Notes under the pieces: model-generated
Told to the model about the DNA's origin: nothing
The model's database searches: none
Seen by the model: only the letters and a program-made list of their open reading frames with translations
Source of the DNA: Pandoraea pnomenusa
GTDB taxonomy: Bacteria > Pseudomonadota > Gammaproteobacteria > Burkholderiales > Burkholderiaceae
DNA: 64,000 nt
NCBI RefSeq assembly: GCF_000767615.3
Contig: NZ_CP009553.3
Coordinates: forward strand, 5,022,001 to 5,086,000
Direction of reading: 5' to 3'
Part shown: positions 17,628 to 26,899 of the stretch, in pieces
Position numbering within the stretch: the stretch's first letter is position 1
Layout: the number at the start of each line of letters is the position of its first letter
Made by a program: the position numbers and the translations under genes

Positions 17628-17704
17628 AGGCTCGTAGCTCAGCTGGTTAGAGCACCACCTTGACATGGTGGGGGTCGTTGGTTCGAGTCCAATCGAGCCT
17701 ACCA
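17628..17704 (+). tRNA. tRNA-Val (anticodon GAC), CCA encoded
   Basis: A 77-base cloverleaf: acceptor arms AGGCTCG and CGAGCCT pair over seven bases, the anticodon stem CCACC/GGTGG encloses TTGACAT with anticodon GAC, the T loop is GTTCGAGTC, and discriminator A plus CCA is encoded. It reads GUC and GUU valine codons. A promoter lies upstream and a terminator downstream, so it is a single-gene unit. Confidence 0.97.
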
Positions 17705-17718
17705 ACGAACAAAAGCAC

Positions 17719-17756
17719 AAGGCGTCCCGCGTTTTCGCGTGACGCCTTTTGTTTTT
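17719..17756 (+). terminator. Terminator after tRNA-Val
   Basis: AAGGCGTC (17719-17726) pairs with GACGCCTT (17741-17748), with an inner CGCG-TTTT-CGCG hairpin and a following T-rich tail. The rest of the 343-base stretch up to 18047 shows no gene. Confidence 0.85.
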
Positions 17757-18047
17757 TCCGAGCCCCGCTTTTCCATCGTGTCGACCGCGCCGATCGAGCC
17801 GATCGATGGCGAGTTGCGCGGGCAGACACGCCGTGCGGCGCGTCCAGCCGCGTTACAAAACGACACATCCCAGACAAACTCGTAGCACCTCCCACGCGAT
17901 CGCGTCGATACACTGGCATCAACGGTTCGACGATGTGTGTGCAGGGTTTCGTCACGGCAACGCCTCCCCTTCGCGAACCGATCCGACTTACCGGCTTCAT
18001 TGCCCACGCACGCTGCCTCGACAGCGCGCTCTTTGGTGGAGGACACC

Positions 18048-18344
18048 ATGAAACGCATTCTCATCATTGCTGCCCTCGGCGCCGCAGCCGCCGTCGCCTC
18101 GACGGCCGCCTCGGCCCGCGTGGATGTCGGCCTCTATCTCGGCGTGCCGGCACCGGTCGTTGCCACGCCGGTCTATGTCGAACCGCCGCAACCGGTCTAC
18201 GTGCAGCCTCGCGTGTATGAAGCGCCCAGCCCGGTCGTGTACTACGGTCGCGATCGCTGGGACGACTGGCGCGAGCGCCGCTGGGAAGAGCGTCACGATC
18301 GCGGCTGGCATCGTGGCTGGCGCCGCGACTACGACCGCGACTGA
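18048..18344 (+). CDS. Small secreted PXPV-repeat protein
   Basis: The 98-residue product has a Sec signal peptide (MKRILIIAALGAAAAVAST, cleavage near ASA|RV). The mature part contains three PxPV units (PAPV, PQPV, PSPV) within a proline/valine/tyrosine-rich region and a C-terminal tail dense in Trp, Arg, Asp and His. This pattern matches the PXPV repeat family seen in Burkholderiales. The protein is probably periplasmic or surface-exposed and disordered; its function is unknown. The ribosome site GGTGGAGGA precedes the ATG. Confidence 0.8.
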   Translation: MKRILIIAALGAAAAVASTAASARVDVGLYLGVPAPVVATPVYVEPPQPVYVQPRVYEAPSPVVYYGRDRWDDWRERRWEERHDRGWHRGWRRDYDRD

Positions 18345-18363
18345 TTTCACGAGGAACGAAGCG

Positions 18364-18392
18364 GCCCGCCGGTTGGCGTCGGCGGGCTTTTT
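18364..18392 (+). terminator. Terminator after the PXPV gene
   Basis: GCCCGCCG (18364-18371) pairs with CGGCGGGC (18380-18387), followed by TTTTT. Confidence 0.85.
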
Positions 18393-18474
18393 AAGCGGGA
18401 AGCGGCCCTGTCGCTTTCCGCGTTCTTTTCTCTGATGCACCCTTCCTTGCCAGCCCGGACGAGCGGCGCGCCGC

Positions 18475-19368
18475 TCACATCATCGGCACGTCTCGCAACT
18501 CCCGCTTCATCCAGTCGACGAACGCCCGCGTGCGCGACGGTAACAACCGCGCGTGCGGGTACACGATGTTGACCGGCCGAGCCGGCCCTTCGAATGCCTG
18601 GAGCACTCGCACCAGTCGCCCGTCGGCCAGTGGCGCCGCGACCTGATACGACAGGAAGCATCCGTAGCCCACGCCGTTCAGGCAAGCCTCCACCGCAGTG
18701 AGGCCGTGATTGACTTCCAGATTGCCGTCGACGGCCACCGCATACTCCCGTCCGTTCTCCCAGAATCGCCACTGCCCGTAGCCGCCGCCGTGCGAGCGGA
18801 TACAGTTCTTGCTCACAAGATCGCGCGGATGCGTGACCTCGCCCTGCTCCGCAATGCACGCCGGACTCGCCACGACGACACGACGAATCGCACCGATCCC
18901 CTGGGCAACGAGGGTCGAGTCGTCCAGCGGAGAAATGCGAATGCCAACGTCGATACCCGCTTCCCACAGGTTGACTACGCGATCGTTGAGCAGCAGACGG
19001 CATTTGACGGCCGGATGCGCGCGCAGGAAGCGCTGCAGCGCGGGCGCCACGTGCAGTTGTCCGAATAGCACGGGCGCGGTCACCACGAGCGTGCCGCTGG
19101 GCGCCTCGTGCCGTGCCGCAAGGCGTGCCTCGGCCTCGTGCAACTCGCTCAGGATCTGACGGCACGTCTCCAGGTAGCTGCGCCCTTCTTCGGTGAGCGC
19201 CAGGCGCCGTGTGGTGCGGTTGAGCAGGCGAACGTCCAGCGACGCCTCGAGCGCCGCCAATGTGCGAACCACCGCAGGAAGCGAAGCGTCGAGCGCGCGC
19301 GCCGCGGCGCTCAGGCTGCCCTGATCGACGATGGCGACGAACGTCTGCATGGCACGAAGTTTATCCAT
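18475..19368 (-). CDS. LysR family transcriptional regulator
   Basis: The 297-residue protein opens with MDKLRAMQTFVAIVDQGSL and a helix-turn-helix (AAARALDASLPAVVRTLAAL), followed by the periplasmic-binding-like sensor domain from about 90. It belongs to the AaeR/CrgA-like LysR group. The ATG at 19368 matches the conserved N terminus; an in-frame ATG at 19377 is possible. It is divergent from a GST/PNPOx-like pair, and two copies of the same palindrome occupy the shared promoter, so it very likely controls that pair. Confidence 0.92.
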   Translation of the reverse strand: MDKLRAMQTFVAIVDQGSLSAAARALDASLPAVVRTLAALEASLDVRLLNRTTRRLALTEEGRSYLETCRQILSELHEAEARLAARHEAPSGTLVVTAPVLFGQLHVAPALQRFLRAHPAVKCRLLLNDRVVNLWEAGIDVGIRISPLDDSTLVAQGIGAIRRVVVASPACIAEQGEVTHPRDLVSKNCIRSHGGGYGQWRFWENGREYAVAVDGNLEVNHGLTAVEACLNGVGYGCFLSYQVAAPLADGRLVRVLQAFEGPARPVNIVYPHARLLPSRTRAFVDWMKRELRDVPMM

Positions 19369-19380
19369 GCCGCGCATCAT

Positions 19381-19436
19381 TACTCCGAATATCGGAGTAG
19401 TCAAATCAACTTCTCGGCATTTATCCGAAATTCGGT
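19381..19436. promoter_or_regulatory. Paired LysR-type operator
   Basis: TACTCCGA-ATA-TCGGAGTA (19381-19399) is a perfect 8-3-8 palindrome. A second site, TCCGA-AAT-TCGGT (19424-19436), repeats the TCCGA-N3-TCGG core with centres 40 bases apart, close to four helical turns. The first site abuts the LysR start, the other lies towards the GST gene, as expected for recognition and activation sites of a LysR tetramer. Confidence 0.65.
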
Positions 19437-19512
19437 CAGATAGAGAATCGCTACATCGGTCGTCGGTTCGCGTTGCGAGACGGCGCCGGCCCCTGACTAT
19501 CGGAGATCCGCC

Positions 19513-20193
19513 ATGCCCCATTCCGTTGAAGCGACGACATCCCGCACCGTACGGCCCGCCCGGCCGATTCGTCTGTACCGGCACGCGCTCTCCGGTCACT
19601 GTCACCGAGTGGAGTTGATGCTGAGTTTGCTCGAGCTGCCCTTCGAGACCGTGGAGATCGATTTCGCTTCCGCGGAGCACAAGCAGCCGGCGTTTCTCGC
19701 CATCAGTCCATTCGGCCAGGTGCCCGCGATCGACGACGACGGCTTACTGTTCGCCGACTCGAACGCGATCCTCGTCTACCTTGCGAGTCGCTACGACACG
19801 CAGGGCGTCTGGCTGCCGCGTGACCCCGTGGCCGCTGCCCGCGTACAGCGCTGGCTGTCGGTCGCGGCAGGCGATATCGCCTTCGGCCCCGCCGCGGCCA
19901 GGGTCGCAGAGGTCTTCAAGCGCGATGTCGATACGCGCGCAATGATCGAACGCGCGGCGTTGCTGCTCTCGCGCATGGAAGCGCATCTCGCCGCCCCGCA
20001 GGGGACCTCGTTTCTCGCCGGCGACACCGCGACGATCGCGGACGTTGCGTGTTACGCCTACATCGCGCACGCCCCGGAAGGCAATGTGAACCTCGCCCCC
20101 TATCCGGCCGTACGCGCCTGGCTTGCCCGCGTGGCCGCCCTTCCGCGCTTCGTGCCGATGGCCGCCTCGGCATGCGGCCTGAACGCCGCCTGA
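19513..20193 (+). CDS. Glutathione S-transferase family protein
   Basis: The 226-residue protein has an N-terminal thioredoxin-fold GST domain (RLYRHALSGHCHRVELMLSLL from about residue 20, FGQVPAIDDDG, DSNAILVYLASRY) and a helical C-terminal domain with the N-capping-box region FLAGDTATIADVACYAYI. It conjugates glutathione to electrophiles. The N-terminal 18 residues are an extension. CGGAGAT precedes the ATG. It is 16 bases from the following flavoprotein gene, so the two form an operon under the divergent LysR regulator. Confidence 0.92.
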   Translation: MPHSVEATTSRTVRPARPIRLYRHALSGHCHRVELMLSLLELPFETVEIDFASAEHKQPAFLAISPFGQVPAIDDDGLLFADSNAILVYLASRYDTQGVWLPRDPVAAARVQRWLSVAAGDIAFGPAAARVAEVFKRDVDTRAMIERAALLLSRMEAHLAAPQGTSFLAGDTATIADVACYAYIAHAPEGNVNLAPYPAVRAWLARVAALPRFVPMAASACGLNAA

Positions 20194-20209
20194 GTCCCGG
20201 GAGGACGAC

Positions 20210-21205
20210 ATGAACGCGCCCGAGCTTTCCCCGATGCCGGCGACACCGGCAGCGTCGCCAGTGCAACCGTTCCACGCTGGCGAGCTGGCCGTGCAGACTC
20301 TGGCCGGCTCGCGCGACGCCATGGCCGAGGTCGGTGTGCGCGTGATTCGCGCAGCGATGCCGGAGCAGCATCGTCAGTTCTTCCCGCAACTGCCCTTTCT
20401 GGCGATGGGCGCGCTCGACGCTCACGGACAGCCGTGGGCAACGCTTCTGAGCGGCACGCCCGGCTTCGCCATGTCGCCGGACCCCACGGTGCTGCGCGTG
20501 AACGCGCTCCCGCCCACGACCGACCCGCTGCACCGCGCGGTGACGCCGGCCGCGTCGGTCGGACTGCTCGGGATCGAACCGTCGACGCGACGGCGCAATC
20601 GCGTCAACGGGCGTGTCTTCGACGTGGACGACGGCGGCTTTGCGATCCGCGTCGCGCAGAGCTTCGGCAACTGTCCTCAGTACATTCGCAAGCGCGAGGT
20701 CACGTCGCAACGGCATGAGGCGCCGCCGTTGGCGGAATTGCCGCAGCCGTCGCTCGACGACGACGCCCGGTGGCAGATCGCGAGCGCCGACACCTTCTTC
20801 ATCGCGACGCATTACGCGGGTGATGGCGCGACCGAACGCAGCGCCGGCACCGACGTCTCGCATCGGGGCGGCAAGCCTGGCTTCGTGCGGGTTGACGGCG
20901 CCAACACGCTCACGTGGCCGGATTTCCGCGGCAACGCCTACTACAACACGCTCGGCAACCTGTATGCCAACCCGCGCGCCGGACTGCTGTTCGTCGACTT
21001 CGCCTCGGGCGATTTCCTTCACGTGGCGGGCGACGCGGAAATTCTTTGGCAAGACGAAATGCAGAGCGGCTTCGAAGGGGCGCAGCGGCTTGTGCGTCTT
21101 CACGTGCGTGAAGTTCGTCGGGTGCAACGCGCGCTGCCGGCGGCGTGGCGCGACGGCGAGACCTCGCCCACGCTCGAGCGCACCGGCGCCTGGCCGACCG
21201 CCTGA
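20210..21205 (+). CDS. Pyridoxamine 5'-phosphate oxidase-like FMN-binding protein
   Basis: The 331-residue protein contains a split-barrel FMN-binding fold: FLAMGALDAHGQPWATLLSG near residue 65 and, at the C-terminal half, FRGNAYYNTLGNLYANPRAG and FVDFASGDFLHVAGDAE. It is the long two-part type of PNPOx-related protein, not a true PdxH. GGAGGAC precedes the ATG. Pairing with a GST under one LysR regulator suggests detoxification or a redox step on a xenobiotic; the substrate is unknown. Confidence 0.85.
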   Translation: MNAPELSPMPATPAASPVQPFHAGELAVQTLAGSRDAMAEVGVRVIRAAMPEQHRQFFPQLPFLAMGALDAHGQPWATLLSGTPGFAMSPDPTVLRVNALPPTTDPLHRAVTPAASVGLLGIEPSTRRRNRVNGRVFDVDDGGFAIRVAQSFGNCPQYIRKREVTSQRHEAPPLAELPQPSLDDDARWQIASADTFFIATHYAGDGATERSAGTDVSHRGGKPGFVRVDGANTLTWPDFRGNAYYNTLGNLYANPRAGLLFVDFASGDFLHVAGDAEILWQDEMQSGFEGAQRLVRLHVREVRRVQRALPAAWRDGETSPTLERTGAWPTA

Positions 21206-21761
21206 TCGGGCCTGACGCCCTGGCGATGGCCCCGAGGCAAGTCGCGGCGCGATCTGCGCGACGGGAAACTCGACTTCCGTGACCAACGCCGGCATGTCCC
21301 ACGACCTCGCCGTCGCCGACCCTTCATGGCTTGCCGCTCCGGTCGGCGCCGTGTACAGTGTGTCCACGCCTGTCGAGTGACAGGCGCCAACCCTCTTCAT
21401 CGATCCATGACCGCTCGATCGCCCGTCCGACTCGCTGTATCGCCGCCGCTGCGCGGGGTAGGCGCACGTCTGCACGGACAGGGCGTGGCGGTGGCAGGTG
21501 TCGCACCTCCCCCGCCGTGCGGCGTGGCACCGCCCGCCGCAGTGGTCGCAAGCGTCGTCGTGGCCTGACGCCACGTCCGGCGCGTCGGGTGCTCGCCACC
21601 CGACACAACACCTTTTCATTCGAAGTTCGATTCCGGCCCGCTGCCCCGCGTGTCGCCAACGTTTGGTTCGTCTCGCGATGACGTGTCGTCGCCCGACGAC
21701 GATGGCGTCGTGCGTCAGGCGTCGTGCGTAGCGCGCCGGACATCCTGACAGGGGAAGATCG
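21206..21761. other. 556-base intergenic region with hairpins, no supported gene
   Basis: No reading frame here looks like a protein; all are arginine- or proline-rich shadows. Three perfect inverted repeats stand out: GCCTGTC/GACAGGC (21368-21385), CGTGGC/GCCACG (21559-21575) and GTCGGGTG/CACCCGAC (21584-21604, followed by a short T run). They could include the terminator of the upstream operon and structured leader sequence of the EamA gene. A purine-rich ribosome site lies just before 21762. Confidence 0.5.
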
Positions 21762-22610
21762 ATGCAATCCGCAGGTCTCGCATGGCGCCGTCACGGCGCC
21801 ACGCTCTTGTTCGTTCTGCTATGGAGTGGCGGCGCACTCGCCGCCAAATGGGGGCTGACGCACGCGTCGGCATTCGCGTTCCTCGTCATCCGGCTCGGCG
21901 TCGCGCTCGCGGCACTCACGCTTGTTGCCTTCGCCCGGCGCCAGTGGTGGCCGGCGGTGGGCAGCCGCTGGCAGGTTGCCGGAACGGGCGTGCTGCTCAT
22001 CGGTGGTTATCAGGCCGCGTATTTGCTGGCGCTGGCACACGGCATCACCCCGGGCGCGTTGGCAACAGTGCTGGGCGTACAGCCGATTCTCACGCTCGTG
22101 GCGCTGGAGCGTGCGCACGGCGCGCGACGACTGACCGGCCTCGCCGTGGCCCTTGCCGGCCTGGCGCTGGTCGTGGCGCAAAGCCTCATGTCGGCGCGAC
22201 TGTCAGTGGCGGGCTCGGCGTGGGCACTCGCGGCGCTTGCCTGCATGACGCTCGGCACGCTCGCGCAAAAAGGCTCGCGCCAGACACCCCTCGACGTGCT
22301 GCCGCTGCAATACGCGGTCGGGCTCGCAATGGCACTGCTCGTCGCCCCCACGCAACCGTGGCACGTCGACGGCACCTGGGGCTTCTGGCTGCCACTGCTC
22401 TATATGGGACTCGTGATCTCGGTGGGCGCCACGCTGCTGCTCTATCGCATGATCGCGTCGGGCAATCTCGTCACCGTGACCAGCCTGTTCTATCTCGTCC
22501 CCGTGGTGACCGCGCTGCTCGACTGGGCCATCTTCGGTCACCGCCCCACGGCACTCGCCGTGGCCGGCACCGCAGCAATTCTGCTGGGGCTCCGGTTGGC
22601 GTTGCGCTGA
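21762..22610 (+). CDS. EamA family (DMT) transporter
   Basis: The 282-residue protein has ten predicted hydrophobic helices in two EamA repeats; the first begins LLFVLLWSGGALAAKWGLTH and the second follows the hydrophilic GSRQTPLDVLP. Such drug/metabolite exporters move amino acids or other small molecules out of the cell. GGGGAAG precedes the ATG. The gene is preceded by a long leader and followed by a LysR gene on the same strand. The substrate is unknown. Confidence 0.88.
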   Translation: MQSAGLAWRRHGATLLFVLLWSGGALAAKWGLTHASAFAFLVIRLGVALAALTLVAFARRQWWPAVGSRWQVAGTGVLLIGGYQAAYLLALAHGITPGALATVLGVQPILTLVALERAHGARRLTGLAVALAGLALVVAQSLMSARLSVAGSAWALAALACMTLGTLAQKGSRQTPLDVLPLQYAVGLAMALLVAPTQPWHVDGTWGFWLPLLYMGLVISVGATLLLYRMIASGNLVTVTSLFYLVPVVTALLDWAIFGHRPTALAVAGTAAILLGLRLALR

Positions 22611-22679
22611 GCCCTCTGCGTCAGACGCACCAGGCCCACGGCGTCGAACTGACGCGTCGGCTATGATTGTCTGGTCCAG

Positions 22680-22715
22680 GGTGACAATGACATGCCAAAA
22701 CTTGTCGTTGTCACC
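22680..22715 (+). promoter_or_regulatory. 13-base inverted repeat upstream of a LysR gene
   Basis: GGTGACAATGACA (22680-22692) faces TGTCGTTGTCACC (22703-22715) around ten bases, with one mismatch. It ends 30 bases before the chosen LysR start, so it may be its autoregulatory operator or an mRNA hairpin. Confidence 0.45.
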
Positions 22716-22745
22716 CGAATCTTTCTTACGATGGGAATCTTGCCG

Positions 22746-23642
22746 ATGGATCTGCTCGACGACATGCGCATTTTCGTGACAGCCGTGGACGCCATGAGCT
22801 TTACCGGGGCGGCAACGCGTCTGGGGCTGTCAAAGCAGTTCGTGAGCCGCCGGATCTCGTCGCTCGAACAGGCGCTCGGCGTGCGACTACTGTTACGCAC
22901 GACCCGACGGCTCGCCGTGACCGATCTCGGACGCATCTACTACGAGCGCGCGCGGCGCATTCTCGACGACGTGGAGGCCGCCAACCTTGCCGTGAGCAGC
23001 CAGGGCGAGCGCCCGCGCGGGAATCTGCGAGTCTCGGCGCCGATGTCGTTCGGCACAATGTTCCTGAATTCGGTCATTCCGTCGTTTCTGACGACGTATC
23101 CGGACGTCACGATCGAGCTCGAACTCAATGACCGGACGGTCGACATCATCGCCGAAGGCTATGACGTGGCCGTGCGCATCGGCGCGTTGGCCGATTCGTC
23201 GTTGATCGGGCGCACCATCGCGCCCATGCGCATGGTGACTTGCGCGAGTCCGCGCTACCTGGAGGCCCATGGCACGCCGCAGACGCCCGAGGACCTGCGT
23301 GAGCACGCCCTGCTGCCCTACGGCCATAGCCAGCGTGTGAGCTGGAACTTCCAGCGCGACGGGCGTCCGGTCGACATCCCGGTCAGCGGGCGGTTGCGGG
23401 TCAACAACGGCGAGCTCGCACGCGACGCCGCGGTCGCCGGGCTCGGCTTGACCTGGCTGCCGGTGTTCATCGTCGCGCCGGCTTTACTGAGCGGCCAGCT
23501 GGTGACGGTGCTCGACGACTTCGCACCCACGGCGTCGGCCATTCACGTCGTCTACCCGCAGCATCGTCAGGCATCGCTGGTGATTCGCGCCTTTTCCGAC
23601 TTTTTGGCATCGGCGTGCAATACGGCGGGCATGCAGTGGTGA
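22746..23642 (+). CDS. LysR family transcriptional regulator
   Basis: The 298-residue protein begins MDLLDDMRIFVTAVDAMSF, with helix-turn-helix AATRLGLSKQFVSRRISSL and a LysR sensor domain from about 90 to 290. The ATG at 22746 fits the family; in-frame ATGs at 22731 and 22692 would extend into an inverted repeat. No divergent gene partner exists; the EamA gene upstream on the same strand is the nearest possible target. The ligand is unknown. Confidence 0.88.
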   Translation: MDLLDDMRIFVTAVDAMSFTGAATRLGLSKQFVSRRISSLEQALGVRLLLRTTRRLAVTDLGRIYYERARRILDDVEAANLAVSSQGERPRGNLRVSAPMSFGTMFLNSVIPSFLTTYPDVTIELELNDRTVDIIAEGYDVAVRIGALADSSLIGRTIAPMRMVTCASPRYLEAHGTPQTPEDLREHALLPYGHSQRVSWNFQRDGRPVDIPVSGRLRVNNGELARDAAVAGLGLTWLPVFIVAPALLSGQLVTVLDDFAPTASAIHVVYPQHRQASLVIRAFSDFLASACNTAGMQW

Positions 23643-23699
23643 TAAGGCGCTACCACCGTGCGGAAATGGTCGGAATTGCGGGGGAATCGGCCGTCAGAC

Positions 23700-23729
23700 T
23701 TGACCACCCATAGGCCGGACGGGGATACT
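23700..23729 (+). promoter_or_regulatory. Probable sigma-70 promoter of argG
   Basis: TTGACC (23700-23705), an 18-base spacer and GATACT (23724-23729) lie 33 bases upstream of the argG ATG. Confidence 0.55.
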
Positions 23730-23740
23730 TGACAGGTTAA

Positions 23741-25096
<1,356 letters not shown>

Positions 25097-25153
25097 GCCA
25101 CACGCGCACGCGCCGCCCCATCGGGCGGTGCGGTTGTGTCGCCTGCCACAACG

Positions 25154-25192
25154 GGCGGCGCGCCCCGCAAGGAGCGCGCCGCCTTTGTTTTT
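25154..25192 (+). terminator. Terminator of argG
   Basis: GGCGGCGCGC (25154-25163) pairs perfectly with GCGCGCCGCC (25174-25183), followed by TTTGTTTTT. Confidence 0.9.
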
Positions 25193-25300
25193 GGCCTGTC
25201 ACGAATCACGCGCTAAGATAGCGAAAAAATAGGCCATATCCCAAAATTCTCCCGCACTCGGGGTGCGCGCGACATTGGCGCATGCGATGGAGTCCTAGCG

Positions 25301-26704
25301 TTGGTACGTCTGATACTGCTGCTGCTCGGCGTGAACTATTTGCGCCGCCGTGCGCGTGCACTGATCTGGATCGGTGCGATTTTCTTTGCATTCGGGCTCG
25401 CGCTGATCGTCGATGCGCTGGACGGCGTGGTCCATTTCCCGCTGAAGGTCTTTGCCTGGCTGCTGCTGCTCGAGGGGCTGGCCACGCTCGCCATCGTCGG
25501 CATCGGTGTGGGGGGACAACGCATCGTACGTGCGCTCAAGGGCGGGGCGTTCACCCTGGCCGCCCTGCTCGTGCTCTTCTTCGACCAGCGCAACGGCAAC
25601 TTCTGGCTGTCGATGCTGTTCGGCACCCTCTTTCTCGCCGACGGGTTGCTGCAATGCGTGGCCGCCTACGTGGTGCGCTACCCTCGCTGGGCGTGGGCGA
25701 TGGCGGGCGGGCTGCTCGAAATCGCCGTGGCGATCTTCTTCTATCAACCGTACCCAACGCACTACAAAGGCACGCTGCCGTACGCCATCGGCCTGGGGCT
25801 CGCCTTCACCGGCTGGAATGTGATGGTGCTCGCCATGCGCGCGCGGCGCATGCGTCGCGACTTCCGCGTGGAGGACATCCTGGCGGCGCCGGAAGACAAG
25901 CGGGGGTTGTGGGAAGACGCCGGGCGCGCACCGCGCTGGGAGGGCCCACCGAGCGAAGCCGAGCCGGCGCTGACGGTGCACGTATGGACACCTTCCGGGT
26001 CGGCCAAGGCGCCGGCACGGCGTCATCCGGTGATCGATCGTTACATCGCCGCGGTCGACAAGAATGGCGTGATCTCGACCGGGCACGCCGCGCTCGAGAG
26101 CCACGAAGGCGTGTACGTGAGCCTTTATCCGGCGCAGGAAATCGACCGCTCGCCCGACCAGTTCGGACAGCTTCTTCGCGCCACGCGGGAGAACGACGTG
26201 CCCGGCACGTTCCAGCCGGATTACGCCACGGAGTCGAAGGCGTGGTGTCCGTCGACGGTCAAGGTGCGAATCCGCAACTACAGTCCGGAGCAACTGGGCG
26301 CTTTTTGGCAGACGTACCGGCAGAACGCCACGTATAACCTGACGCACCGCAATTGCTCGAGCAGCGTTGCCGCGGCCCTCGAAGCCGCGATCGAAGGCCG
26401 GGTGGGTCAATTGCGAAACGGACGGGACGCCGGCTGGTGGACGTTCGTGCGACTGTGGCTCACGCCCGAGTTGTGGGTTGCCGCGCAGTTGCGCAAGCGC
26501 GCCATGACGATGGCATGGACCCCCGGCCTGGTGCTCGACTACGCCCGTGCCGTGAGCATGCTCGTCGACCCTCGACCGTTCGGCTGGATCACGATGTCCT
26601 CGCTTGCACTGCGTCGCATGCGGCGCTCGCGCCGCGCCTGGCGCGAGGCCGCGGAACAGGCCGCCGCCGCGCAGGCCCGGGGCAATCAAGCCTCGCATGG
26701 CTAG
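25301..26704 (+). CDS. Membrane protein: HdeD/DUF308-like domain fused to a permuted papain-like domain
   Basis: The 467-residue protein reads TTG as start, supported by GGAG eight bases upstream; no in-frame ATG fits. Residues 1-185 form about six hydrophobic segments in HdeD/DUF308 style (FLADGLLQCVAAY, WAMAGGLLEIAVAIFFY). After a cytoplasmic linker, residues 240-400 show a His then Cys order: His262 in STGHAALES and Cys352 in NCSSSVAAAL, the order of circularly permuted NlpC/P60 (LRAT-like) enzymes. That suggests a membrane-tethered cysteine hydrolase or acyltransferase. The function is unknown; the domain assignment comes from motif order only. Confidence 0.7.
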   Translation: MVRLILLLLGVNYLRRRARALIWIGAIFFAFGLALIVDALDGVVHFPLKVFAWLLLLEGLATLAIVGIGVGGQRIVRALKGGAFTLAALLVLFFDQRNGNFWLSMLFGTLFLADGLLQCVAAYVVRYPRWAWAMAGGLLEIAVAIFFYQPYPTHYKGTLPYAIGLGLAFTGWNVMVLAMRARRMRRDFRVEDILAAPEDKRGLWEDAGRAPRWEGPPSEAEPALTVHVWTPSGSAKAPARRHPVIDRYIAAVDKNGVISTGHAALESHEGVYVSLYPAQEIDRSPDQFGQLLRATRENDVPGTFQPDYATESKAWCPSTVKVRIRNYSPEQLGAFWQTYRQNATYNLTHRNCSSSVAAALEAAIEGRVGQLRNGRDAGWWTFVRLWLTPELWVAAQLRKRAMTMAWTPGLVLDYARAVSMLVDPRPFGWITMSSLALRRMRRSRRAWREAAEQAAAAQARGNQASHG

Positions 26705-26899
26705 CGCCGCGCACCGAGGATCGTCGGCGCCGGGCACCCCATTGGCATCCGACGCACAAGACATCGGGAAGCAGACGGTGTAACGTCGTCGGTAGGGGCC
26801 AGGGCCAGGGCCAGGGCAACGGCAGCAGGCAATCGGGATGGCGTGGGAGCGCCGCCCGCAGCGAGCTTCATCCGCAACCCGATACGAGGACAGTTCGAC

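Noticed and set aside
17628..17756. tRNA-Val as an integration site for an island
   Set aside because: No integrase and no repeat of the tRNA 3' end is found downstream; a normal terminator and native-looking genes follow.
21324..21794. 156-codon minus-strand frame in the long gap
   Set aside because: It is extremely arginine-rich and runs into the EamA gene on the other strand, so it is a GC-driven shadow.
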